Shown here in pieces: positions 33,780 to 45,114 of a stretch of DNA of 64,000 bases. The position numbers were made by a program, and so were the translations under genes. The notes beneath the pieces were generated by a model that was not told where the DNA came from, did no database searches, and saw nothing but the letters and a program-made list of their open reading frames with translations. The stretch covers positions 1-64,000 of the forward strand of contig JAAAJB010000014.1 in the NCBI GenBank assembly GCA_016098155.1. Direction: 5' to 3'. Position 1 is the stretch's first letter. The number at the start of each line of letters is the position of its first letter. This DNA comes from Actinomortierella ambigua (Eukaryota > Mortierellomycota > Mortierellomycetes > Mortierellales > Mortierellaceae).

Positions 33780-36700
33780 ATGGGTCTAACTTCGACGCCG
33801 GGTAGGAACCAAGCAAGCAAAACGATGTTCACCACCCATGGGACCACTACGCGACCATCAACGCCTTTCTCAACCACGACAGAATCTTTGGCAAGGTCGG
33901 TCGGTACATCTACTACTTCTACCCCTGCCTCCAGCTCAGTCGCTGTTTCGACGACCAAGGGTTCAATGCGACGCCGCTACCAACCCTCTCGCTCGACATC
34001 TTCCATCGCCTCCTCAAGGCCCACCAGAGGTAAGGGCTGCCTTTCAACAGTCACCAGGGGAGGAGGGGGTGGACATTTCGAGGCTTTTATCGCTTCTGTT
34101 GTCGAAGGTCGAGGGACTGGCGCAGAGGTCGGTCTTTGCCTCGTGAACCTCCGAACAAGCGAGTGCATCCTCTCGCAGGTAAGCAGTCCTCTCCCGTAGA
34201 GCACTCATCTTGCTAGGGTCACTCCAATTGAAATTACAAGTGCGCTGTTCACTCTCTTCAACAAGCCGATTCATATACTTATATCCTATCGTCAGATTTC
34301 GGACTCGCAGACGTATGTCAAGACGCTACAAAAGCTCAGTGTTTACCCTCCGACAGAGGTATCCTCCTTCTTCACTGCATGCAGAACGTCTACCATATCT
34401 GAGATTGAGCATTTGAAAAGAATGCTGACGATCACTGAACAACAATGATGATCAAACACCAACAGATCCTCGTGCCTCGGACAGCAGTCGAGCCCAAGAT
34501 ATCGAACCTGGTCAAATTCATCAAGGACTCTATTCCGAACGCCATCATTACCCCACTGCCACGTCGGTTCTTCAACGAAGCTCAGGGTCTCGAGGTCATC
34601 CAACAGTACATTATCCCTGAGAGCTCTGCTACGCTGCTGGTGGGCATCCAGACAAAGTACTTTTGTCTAGCCGCCACCGCTGCGCTCGTGAAGCATATTG
34701 AAACGTCGCGCAACGCCTTGTTTCTGAACCACTCTATCCGATTCAAGTATCAAGGATGTCACGGGAGCATGCTGATTGACCACGCGACTGCAAGGAACCT
34801 CGAGCTGACCGTCAACCTCTGCACCAATCGCGGAAAGCATTCGCTGCTTGGGATCCTCAACCACACGTGTACCTCGATGGGTTCTCGACTGCTACGCACC
34901 AATATCCTACAACCACTCAATGACGAGGCCACGATCCAGACACGATTAGATTGCGTCCAAGAGCTCTTGGATAAGGAGGATGTCTTCCTAGCGGCTCGCC
35001 AGGCTCTCAAGCCGTTCCTGGATCTCGATCATCTGATCACGGCGTTTGTGCAGGTGCCGAGCAAGCCTAGCATCAAGCACTCGGAGCAGACGATCAACAA
35101 TATCATCCAGTTCAAGTACTCGCTCAAGCTCATTGCTCAGCTGGCCAGCAACATGGCTGGGTGCAAGAACAAGCTGTTTGTCACGATCCACCGACTGCTG
35201 ACCGACCCGAGCCTTGCCTATTGCCTGGAGAAAATCAATGAGGTCATTGACATGAATGTCGTCTTTGAGAAGACAGCCATTGGCTTGCGCAATCAGCGGT
35301 GTTTTGCCGTCAAGGCCGGCTTCAATGGGCTCTTGGATGTCGCGCGGCAGACGTACAAGGAGATTGTCAACGACACATTTGAGCTTGTCAACAATTATGT
35401 CGAGAGATACAACTTGACGCTCAAGATACAGTTCAACAACACAATGGGATACTACCTGACCATGCCGGCAGACCATCTTGGTCAAGGACGCTCTGGGAGA
35501 GGAAGGGGCGCCGATGAGATGGGAGAAGGAGGCAGGGTAGGAGAGTTGCCCAGCATCTTTGTCAACGTGGTGAAGAAGCAAAAAACACTGGTGTTCACAA
35601 CGCTAGAGCTGATCAAGAAGAACTCCAAGATTGAAGACTCGCTCGTAGAGGTGTATCTGATGTCGGACAAAATTGTACAGGATCTCTCTAGCGAGATTCG
35701 GACGAAGATCAACGCGATCTACAAGGCCTCGGAAGCCATTGCGTTGCTGGACATGCTGGTGGCCTTTGCACATCAGTGCACGCTGCACGATTATGTGCGT
35801 CCAGAGTTTGGCGACACACTGGTGCTGCAACAGGCTCGGCACCCGATCCGCGAAATCCTGTACACGGAGCCCTTTGTTCCCAATGACACCTATGCCAGCT
35901 TTGCACATTCTTTCCAAATCATCACTGGCCCTAACATGAGCGGCAAGTCGACCTATCTGCGGCAGGTCGCTCTCCTCCACATCATGGCTCAGATTGGGTC
36001 CTAGTACGTATATCACAATCTTGCCCGTGTCTGTCTTTGCCTCTCACTTATTCGCTTGAACGTTGAGCTCGTCATGAGATGACTAATCACCTCCATCTCC
36101 AATTCCATGCATAGCGTGCCTGCTGAATTTGCGTGCATAAAGATCCTCGATCAGGTATGAAGCCATGCATGGCCATACGTATTGAAGCGCTTGTTTTTGA
36201 ACACCATTGTTTTTTGAACCCATTGAGTACAAACTCGTAGCTTTCCTCACTATGCAAATTGCAATCTCAAATGTTCTCAGCTTTTTACTAGAATATGCAA
36301 TGACGACAATATTGAGGTCAATGCCTCGACCTTCACGGTCGAAATGCGCGAGACGGCGTACATCCTCCAGAGTGTGACGGACAAGAGTCTTGTTATTGTC
36401 GACGAGCTTGGCCGAGGTATTTTCCCGCTTTGCCACTTTGAATCTTTGAGACAAAGGAGAGAGAGAGAGAACGATGATTGGGCAATACTGACACGCTTTA
36501 TGGTGGGAACTTTAGGTACATCAACGCATGATGGCATGGGTATCGCATTTGCAGTCTGTGAGGTGCTGGCCCAGACACGAGCCTTTGTGTTCTTTGCTAC
36601 ACACTTCCACGAGCTAGCGTCTACGTTGACGGTGTACCATAATGTTGTCAATCTGCATCTCGAGACAGAGGTGAGCAAAACATTAAGCTGAAAATGAATG

Positions 36701-37324
36701 AAATGACTATGCAGCAACTGTTTAGAATGAGTCTAAGCAACTGTAAACTTAGGTTCGCATGGAGGGTAACACACAACCCATAATGGTCTACAAATATCGT
36801 GTCACCGATGGTCGGGCACAGGAAGGGCACTATGGTACCCGTCAATGAAATTAACTGGAATGATATTTGTTTTGTGGGTGTGATTTCCCAGCTAACAGTA
36901 CCCTGCTTTGAATATCTATCGTTGACTGTCGACATACACCCAAATAGGCCTAACACTGGCCAAAATGATGCACCTACCACCTAATATCCTGGAGCGTGCA
37001 GGGAAGGTCTCACAGAAGTTGAGAAGCATGGTGGAGTCTTGGCGTCATGCCTCAAAAAGTAGCGAGATTATCCAGTACCGGAGACGACTCGCTGAAGTAT
37101 GTGTACAATAATGGGCGGTTGATTAGTGGGGGGCGTGATTTGTAGAAGGATATCTGTCATTCATGTATTTTTGTGTGACCGAATAGATCTCGCACCGCCT
37201 GGTGCACGTCAGTCAGAACATGGCAGAGCTAGAACCGAATGTGATTGTCGGTGTCTTGCGCGAGATTCAAGCCAAATCTGTGCTAGACCTCATGGATCAA
37301 CACCACTTTGCCAGTACGCCTTGA
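33780..37324 (+). CDS. MSH4: Meiotic MutS homologue MSH4
   Basis: Nine exons (33780-34178, 34296-34358, 34466-36003, 36115-36154, 36281-36416, 36516-36670, 36753-36834, 36948-37096, 37187-37324) encode 899 residues. MSH4 pairs with MSH5 to stabilise meiotic recombination intermediates and promote crossovers; it does not repair mismatches. There is no mismatch-recognition domain I. Instead a Ser/Thr-rich tail leads into ASVVEGRGTGAEVG, the typical MSH4 start of domain II. The ATPase has Walker A GPNMSGKST (about residue 642), signature STFTVEMRE, Walker B VDELGRGTSTHDG and ATHFHEL. A Gly/Arg-rich insertion sits in the clamp region near residue 490. Each join keeps frame and restores family sequence. 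The gene is convergent with the Sel1 kinase. Confidence 0.92.
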
Positions 37325-37507
37325 AGACTGTAGATAGCACACTTGGACAATATCTAGCACCCTTTGTTACAAAAATCCCTGGTGTGTCCAGCATTGCAGT
37401 TGTTTGCAAGCACAAGATGAATATGCCGGTCTCCGTTTAATGATGAACTAGGGTTAGAGGAATAGTACAGCTGGGATTGGTGTATTGATGATAGTCCAAC
37501 ACACACA

Positions 37508-40294
37508 TTATTTTGTCTGAAGGAACTCCATCCTTTGCTGCGAGCCTATGTGACCTTGTTCAGCGGCTTTCCTGTACCACGATAGCGCTTGGTCTTTGTC
37601 CATACTTACGCCTCGGCCTCGCTCGTAGAGTCGTCCAAGGTTGTGCTGGGCAGCCACGTATCCTTTCTCGGCCCCAGTGCGATTCACCTCCGCTGCATCC
37701 GAATCACTGTATGGTTGCCATCGATCAGGAGAGGTGAGCCATTGGACATGGAAGTGTGCATCTGGATCTCCCTTATCAGCAGCCTTGCGGAACAAGTCAA
37801 GTGCTTGAATCTCAGACGCCTCAACACCAAAGCCAAGCTCGTACATCGACGCAAGGTTGCCCTCCGCATTTTCTTGTCCTTGGGCCGAGCCTTTTCTGTA
37901 CCACTCCAGGGCCATCCTATCGTCTTGCTTCACACCTTGACCCAAATCATACTTCCATCCAAAGCCGTTCTGCGCATCTGCATGCCCTTGGCTGGCCGCC
38001 ATGGTGAGCCACCTGACCATCTCGATATCACTCTGTTCGATGCCTCGGCCACTCTCGCACATCAATCCAAGGTTGAGCTGTGCATCTGGATTCCCTTGGA
38101 TGGCGGCCTTGGTGAACCACTTGACCGCCTCGATATCACTCTGCTCGACCCCTCGGCCAGCGATATACAACACTCCGAGGTTAAACTGTGCATTTGAGTT
38201 CCCCTGGATGGCCACCTTGGTGAACCACTTGGCCGCCTCGATATCACTGTGTTCGACCCCTCGGCCATTGAAATACATCACTCCGAGGTTAAACTGTGCA
38301 TTTGGATTCCCTTGGATGGCAGCCTTGGTGTACCACTTGACCGCCTCGACATCACTCTGTTCGACACCTCGGCCACTCTCGCACATCAATCCAAGGTTGA
38401 GCTGTGCATCTGGATCCCCTTGGATGGCCGCCTTGGTGTACCACCTGACCGCCTCGATATCACTCTGTTCGACCCCTCGGCCACTCTCGCACATCAATCC
38501 AAGGTTGAGCTGTGCATCTGGATCCCCTTGGATGGCCGCCATGGTGAACCACTTGACCGCCCCAATATCACTCTGTTCAACACCTCTGCCAGTCTGGTAC
38601 ATTGTCCCAAGGCAGGTTTGTGCAGCTGTATTCTCTTGGATGGCCGCCTTGATGAACCACTTGACCGCCTCGATATCACTCTGTTCAACACCTGTGCCAG
38701 TCTGGTACATTGCCCCAAGGAAGGTTTGTGCAGCTGTATTCTCTTGGATGGCCGCCTTGGTGTACCACTTGACCGCCTCGATATCACTCTGTTCAACGCC
38801 TCGTCCACTCTTGCACATCGCTCCAAGGTAGAGCTGTGCATTTGGATACCCTTGAATGGCGGCCTTGGTGAACCACTTGACCGCCTCGACATCACTCTGT
38901 TCGACACCTTGGCCTTTGAAGTACATCCACCCAAGGTTGAATTGTGCTTCAGGATCACCTCTCTCTGCAGCCTGTTGATTGGTATGGAAAATGTTCAGCA
39001 CCCAAGCAAAGCTGGACCTCACAGCTGCTAGTCCATTTCTCGATGTAGTTTGAAACCAAGACTTGGTCATGGAATCGGTCCTTGCCACTTGTGAAACATC
39101 TTGAGAAGCTAACTCAAGATTGTTTGATGGTTGAGATTCTCTTTGTTCTGATGAACTTTTGCGCCGCCTTGCAATTTCTTCGACGGATACCTGTGCGTCT
39201 GCATCAATGAGCTCCGCCATGTGGTGTATACTGGCAAACTTTGTCTCTGGTGGAGCGGTTGTGGGCTCTTCAGGCGGTGAAGGTGTCGACGATGATGACA
39301 TGGGGGCTGTGTCATGCTCGGATGTGTTGGTGGTAACTGCTGGGGCCAATTCGAGAGATGTGGCATAAAGATCACATATTGAACTGGCGGCGGAGTTAGC
39401 GCACTGTTCCGACGAACCGGCGTCCACTGGGATCATCTCATGTGCATGTGGTCGAGCGGAAGGATCCAGTTCCCAGCATAGCTCGACCCAACGCCGGTAG
39501 TCGGCTGGAGTGTTGGCTGGTAGCTGCTCGCGTTCGCCGCCATGAACGGCTTTTGCCACCATATCGTTGCTTTCAATGGCCTTGAATGGGAGAGTGCACA
39601 TGGCTGCCATCTCCCACATCACCATCCCAAAGGCATACATATCCGACTTGTCAGTGTATCGAGGTTTCTCGGCGATGAGCAATTCAGGAGCCAGCCATCG
39701 GAACGTGCCTCGCATCATTCCAGTCGTGTGGCCACCACAGGACTTCTTGACCACGGCGAGCCCAAAGTCGCAGAGCCTGACTTCCATGAGATTTGTGAGC
39801 AGCACATTGTCGCTCTTGAGGTCTCGATGGATGATTCCTTCGTGATGGATGTAGCCCAGACCGTAGGCAATCTCCTGAGCAATTCGTTTCTTAACAGCCC
39901 AGTCGGTGACGCGTGAATCATCGATGGCTTGCGTGAGACTGCCGCCTTCGGCCAGGTCGGTGACGAGCGAGATCTTGTTGCCTTTGCGAAACACACCGTA
40001 GAACTGGATGATGTAGCGGCACTGAAGGCGTTGGAGCAAGCGAATCTCGTGTTCGATGTGCTCGTCTAAGTCCTTTGTATATTGGTGGGGCCGAAACTCC
40101 TTGATGGCGGCCTTACGAGCGTTGTAGCGGCACTGGTGAACGATGCCATAATGGCCAGCGCCGAGAAACTTCCCAATCTCTAGCGTTGTCTAGAAGGGAG
40201 ACAAATGTCAGTATTGGCGAGGACACCGCTGGAGGGGTACTGACAGGTTTGTTCGCTACTCTCTACTTACTTTGGAGGTGCTTTCGAGGTTCAT
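37508..40294 (-). CDS. TKL-type protein kinase with Sel1-like repeats
   Basis: Two exons (40271-40294 and 37508-40189) encode 901 residues. The kinase domain (about 9-265) is complete: glycine loop G18-A-G-H-Y-G, K38, HRDLKSDN with D131, DFG at 149-151, APE in WLAPELL, and a tyrosine-kinase-like ending RRWVELCWELDPSARP. It should be an active Ser/Thr or dual-specificity kinase. A Ser-rich linker follows. From about residue 418 there are 12-13 Sel1-like repeats of 36 residues, consensus GxxxAQxxLGxMYxxGRGVEQSDIEAVKWFTKAAIQ. Such helical repeats bind protein partners. Nine central repeats are nearly identical, pointing to recent tandem expansion. Exon 1 codes only eight residues. The substrate and pathway are unknown. 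There is no signal peptide or membrane segment. Confidence 0.88.
37984..38955 (-). repeat. 108-bp tandem repeat array coding Sel1 units
   Basis: About nine copies of a 108-base unit lie head to tail inside the kinase gene. The marker GATATCACT/GACATCACT recurs at 38132, 38240, 38348 and onward at exactly 108-base steps. Copies differ at few positions, so the array is young or kept uniform by gene conversion. Boundaries are approximate. Confidence 0.85.
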
Positions 40295-40997
40295 TCTGCA
40301 AAATGGGAGATACCAATTTCCAGATGACCGAAGGATGATTAAACACACTGAATTACAAAGGCAATGAGGGAGAGATTGTGCAGAAGTTCTCCTCCCTCGG
40401 GTCAGGTGTTCTCCTCCAAACAAATAGATAGGTCTATTGCATACTGGGCATGTACCTTAGTCACAAATTTCATCGCGTGTGGTGATTGATACATATCAAG
40501 CAACAACGCTTTTGGTCGGCACTGGTGCGTTTCTCTCAACTGACCTCTTCTCCCTTCACCCCTCTGGCCAACCCCATGGGTTCATCATAGTCTTGTTGGT
40601 GGGGGTATCAAAGCTGTATCTAGCCCACCGATCTTAAATTTGTATGGGTACTTCTCTGCACAACGCTACAAGTGGTGGAGATAGTACCTTGAAAGGTTGA
40701 GGCAGCCAGCTACCTCGCCGAAGGGTTCAAAGCGGTACTCCTGGGGCCATGTGTAATCGAGAGAGAGTCGTCAAGACTGCAACGGATTGGGTCTGTGTGG
40801 TTGATCCTTCCTTTCAATAGAGGTGCTGATATTGCTGTTGATTTAAAGTTTGGGACATGCGAATTCTTTTTTTGCTCTGTCCTGTAGACCAAAGCTTCTT
40901 TTTTGGACCTTCATCCCCTTTTTCTTTTCTCCCATCGAACCCTCTCCTTCTTCTCCCTTCGGTCAATCCTCAAGCTCTAAGCACCAACTTGCAGGCG
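40295..40997. other. Divergent spacer Sel1 kinase / SCYL1
   Basis: About 700 bases separate two start codons pointing away from each other, so both promoters must be here. The SCYL1 side is CT-rich. No TATA box and no gene are recognised. Confidence 0.5.
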
Positions 40998-43900
40998 ATG
41001 TACTTGACAGACTACGTCAAGTCAACTCTGTCGAGGGTTGTCCTCGGCAAGGACATTCCTTCGTTCCCTTACAACATTGGCGAGCGGGTCGAATCCTTCA
41101 ACTCTACCATCTGGTCATTGCACAAAGGCACCAAGCGGGTAAATTGCTTGGCAAAAACGACGAGCTGTGGCAATGGATGTCTCTCTCGTCCTCAGTGCTT
41201 TTGTGTCATGAAAACAAAAACTGAGTGAACAAGAGCAACACCTTTTCAAATCAAACTTACCTTCCGACAACAACAACAAAATCTCAAAATGCCACGTTAT
41301 TAGGAAGACGATTCGCCAGTATCCATCCTGTGCTTTGACTGTGTGCGCCAGCGGGATAAGCTTCCGATTGCCAAGAACGCCTTTAAGAAGTTTAGGACCA
41401 TTCGCCATCCGGATCTTATCAAATATGTGGATGGTGTCGAGGTAACATTCCTGCTGCAGCTCTCTCCTCTTTCCCTTACCTTTTCTTCTCTTGTGCTGGA
41501 AGAGGGGCTTGCTTGTTTATGCATGCACGGCTTGGTAACTCACCATTTTTTGTCTCTTGCAATGATAGACTGAATCACATATTTACATTGTCACGGATGC
41601 TGTCACCCCGCTTGAGGACCATTTGGCCAGGAACCTCGATCCAAACCTGATCCGTTGGGGCTTGTACAAAGTCGCTGTATGTCACAATGTTTGGATTAGG
41701 AGGAGTGGGACAATACCTCTGAATGTTTGTAGATCTACAATTGTGTAGAAAAAGAGGGCACTGAGCACTAACAAAGCGATGTTGTACTTTGTTCTGTTGT
41801 TCTTAGAATGTGCTCAAATTCTTGACCATGGACGCGTCGTTCATTCACGGCAACATTCGCACGTCGTCCATCTTTGTCACAAAGTCGGGCGAGTGGAAGG
41901 TCGGAGGATTCGAGCTCGTATCGTCACTCAAGGAGGATCAACCCGCTATTTTGGTAAATGAGGATCATTGCTATTTTTACAAGACTCGCATCTTATCTTG
42001 AGGAGGGGAATCGTGATGGTGTGAAAAAGCTCATTCTAACCTCCAATCTTTTATATCATCATCGTTTTTTTCTTGAAATAGTCATTCTCGGGACTGGTGC
42101 CAGACTCGAATCGTTATGCTCCCCCAGAAGTCAGGAAAAAGTCGTGGAATGTTGTGAAAGAGTAAGTTGCGAGCACCGTTGATTAGAAGGAAAGAGGTCA
42201 GAGGGGAAAAAAAGGCTCTGAAATGCCTGCACAATACCTCATAACATCATTTTCTTTTTTCTTTATTGGGACGTTCAATTTCTCTTAGTTTCGAGCTGTG
42301 GACGACCGACACTTGGCATTTCGCGTGTTTGATCTACGAGGTGTATAACGGCGCCTTTTCGACCCCAGAACAGCTGGCGACACCCGGAAACGTGCCGGCG
42401 GAGATGGCACCGTACTACAATAACCTGTTACGACCAGATCCCAAGATGCGACCAAGCGTGTCGGATTTCTTGGAGAAGGGCTTGCAAGCCAAGGGGTTTT
42501 TCCAGAACGATTTGATACAAGTCGTGCTGTTTCTGGAGAACTTTTCCGTCAAAGAACCCTTGGCGAAAGAGACATTCCTGCGCAAGTTGGATATGCAGGT
42601 GGAGCGATTCCCCAAAGAGTTTTGTCGCTACAAAGTGTTGCCGGAACTGGTGCACGCATTGGAGTATGGATCTGGAGGTGCTAAGGTGCTGGCACCGATT
42701 GTCAAGATTGGGCAAGATCTGGACGAACAAGAGTATGAGACAATGGTCGGAGGCGTCATTATCAAGATGTTTGCATCGACTGACCGCGCAATTCGGTTGA
42801 GCTTGCTAGAGAACTTGACGGGATTTATTGAGCGCATCAATAAGAAGGTGGTCAACGAAAAGATTTTCCCTGCAATGGTAAGGAGCTTTGTCGATTGTCC
42901 TTTATCGTTTTTCTCCTGTTTATAGAGCTCACGGAAGGCTTATTTTCCACCTTGTATTTCGTGTTTAATTTTTTTTAGGCCATGGGATTCACGGATACGG
43001 CGCCAATCATTCGCGAGTGGACAGTCAAGTCAGTCTTGCTGGTGATCAGCAAACTCTCGGAGCGGGTGATCAACTACGAGCTGCTGCGGTACCTGGGCAA
43101 GCTCCAAACAGACGAGGAGCCCGGCATCCGAACAAACGCCGTGATCTGTCTGGGCAAGATCTCGAAATACCTTAACGAAGGGACCAAGGCCAAGATTCTC
43201 GTGCCGGCTTTTACGCGGTCGTTGCGGGACCCCTTTGCACATGCGCGTGTTGCGAGTCTGATGGCCCTCAATGCCACCGCCGATTTGTATGCCAAGGAGG
43301 ACATTGCGAACCGCATCCTGCCTTGCATCTCTCTGACGTTGCTCGATACCGAAAAGGTGGTCCGTGTCCAGGCCTTCAAGTCTATGGATACTTTTGTCCG
43401 GAGGCTCGAGAAGATGGTCGAGTCTATGCCGGATTCTGCCCTTCCTCCCACGACCGAGGCAAGTTCCTCCGCTGGACGAGCGAGCCCCGCTCGGCCTTCG
43501 ACGCCATCGGCTGCCTCTGCGGCTACTTCGGCGGCCGAGACGTGGGCTGGCTGGGCCGTGTCCTCTATCACCAAGAAGCTCGTCACAGGGGATATGCAAG
43601 CGGCGGCCCTGCCAGGCACACCGACGCCTTCAGGAAGTGGCGGTGGTGGGGTTCCCTCACGATCGGGCGCCAGTACGCCTTCTGCTGGCATTGGTAGTGG
43701 TGCGAACGGGATGACACTTGGATCTGGAGGAGGAGCGAATGGTTTGCAGATCGGAGGATCGCGGGCCAATGGTCATGGAGCAGCAGGTAACACGTCAAAC
43801 CGGTATTCGGCGGCACTGGCAGCGATCGAGCAGGACGAGCCTACGGCGTTTGAGGATGCTGGTGGATGGGACCAGGATGGCGGTGATTTGTTTGCTGATC

Positions 43901-44785
43901 TCGGTAATGACCTTGGTAAGTGAGGAGATGGAGAGAGGGGGGGGGGCGTCCATGAAAATGATGGTATGAGCTTTTCTTTTGCGGAAGTAATTTTTTTTGT
44001 GGAGGACTCTAACACCAGACTTGGCGCGGTGATTTTTTTGTGTGATAGAACCCCTCGAGAGCATGGAGCCCTCGACACCTTTCCCTGCCAGCTCTGCTAC
44101 GATGAAGCCATCTCTCGGTGCCGCGTCAAGAACAAGCAGCACAGCTGGGTCGCGGCCCTCATCTGTGGCGTCGCGGACTGCGGGTGGCTCCATGTCCCTC
44201 GGTGGTGCCAGCAAGCAAGCGGCGTCTTCGCGTCTAGCTGTTGATATGCTAGATGATGTTGGTAATGTTTTGGGTCCTTTGTATTTTTTGCCTATTATTT
44301 TTTTTCAAGGACGCTTCGTACTGTAACATGAAAAAGGTAGAGTTCTAACGCCTTTTCTCTCTCTCTCTCTTTCCCATCCGTATCTTGAACTCTCAACTTT
44401 AGATGCATGGGGTGACGAATTTAGTCAAGCTCTCGGTGGTGGTTTTCCTTCCTCCACGCCCTCGTCGTCCTCGACTTCTCGCCCATCACTCTCCAAAACA
44501 GCATCATCATCCACAACAACAATGGGCGGCTCAAGTTTGAACAGCCCTCTCCGACCTGCTGGGTCTTCTTCTTCCCTTTCCACGACCACACCGCCGTCTT
44601 CGACGACGACAACAATACCCCATGGTGCCGCTGCCAACTCTGCAGGTGCGCTGGCCCGCAAAGAGGAGCGCGCTGCAGAGCTGGCCAAGAAGCGCGAGGA
44701 GCGCCGCCTGCGAATGGCAGAGGCCAAGGAGAAGAAGGCGGCTGCGACGCAAGCCTCGTCACCTCTAGGCGCAAAGAAGATTTAA
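40998..44785 (+). CDS. SCYL1: SCYL1/CEX1-type pseudokinase with HEAT repeats
   Basis: Nine exons (40998-41138, 41304-41441, 41569-41676, 41807-41953, 42082-42161, 42289-42877, 42979-43915, 44049-44261, 44403-44785) encode 911 residues. SCYL1 in animals binds COPI coats in Golgi-ER traffic; yeast Cex1 acts in tRNA export and COPI traffic. The N-terminal kinase fold is catalytically dead: HRD is replaced by HGN (FIHGNIRTSS) and DFG by GGF (WKVGGFELV). HEAT repeats follow, including REWTVKSVLLVISKLSERV and TNAVICLGKISKYL. The rest is Ser/Thr-rich with two acidic-aromatic motifs of the type DDVDAWGDEF. The chain ends in a basic coiled coil (AELAKKREERRLRMAEAKEK), as in SCYL1. The di-lysine near the C-terminus (KKI) may mimic the COPI-binding tail, which is inference. 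Confidence 0.9.
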
Positions 44786-45114
44786 AACATGACGAAGAGA
44801 CGATAATAAAAAAACAGAGGTTATATTTCTTTTTACACACTTTTTTATTTGTGGTCATAATCGTTACAAAGAGTATTAAATTCTTGGACACTTTTTTTTC
44901 TATGAAGTCGAGAAAGGAGAGAGAGAGAGAAAGAGAGAGAGAAGGGTATATCGGAATAGTGTGTACAAAGGATAATGCGATGATAAGGTGAATGTGTGTG
45001 TATGTGTGTAGTGGATGGGTGTCACTGAATGTCTATGGTAAGAATCTAAGAGAGAAAAGGAAGGAATTACAAAGGAATAGGAATAAAAAAAGGGAGGGGG
45101 AGGGTTGACGGTGG
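44786..45114. other. Convergent spacer SCYL1 / SLC41
   Basis: AATAAA at 44805-44810 fits the SCYL1 polyadenylation signal, 20 bases after the stop codon. The remainder is GA-rich on the plus strand and belongs to the 3' region of the transporter. No gene is present. Confidence 0.6.
44805..44810 (+). terminator. Polyadenylation signal of SCYL1
   Basis: AATAAA lies 20 bases after the stop codon and is followed by an A run, then T-rich sequence. Confidence 0.6.

Noticed and set aside
37990..38960. Regular 108-base repeats considered as a CRISPR-like or satellite array
   Set aside because: The period equals 36 codons in frame with Sel1 repeats and there are no unique spacers; this is coding repeat expansion in a eukaryote.
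43030..43769. Long minus-strand frames opposite SCYL1
   Set aside because: They mirror the GC-rich codon pattern of a well-supported coding exon and contain no conserved sequence of their own.
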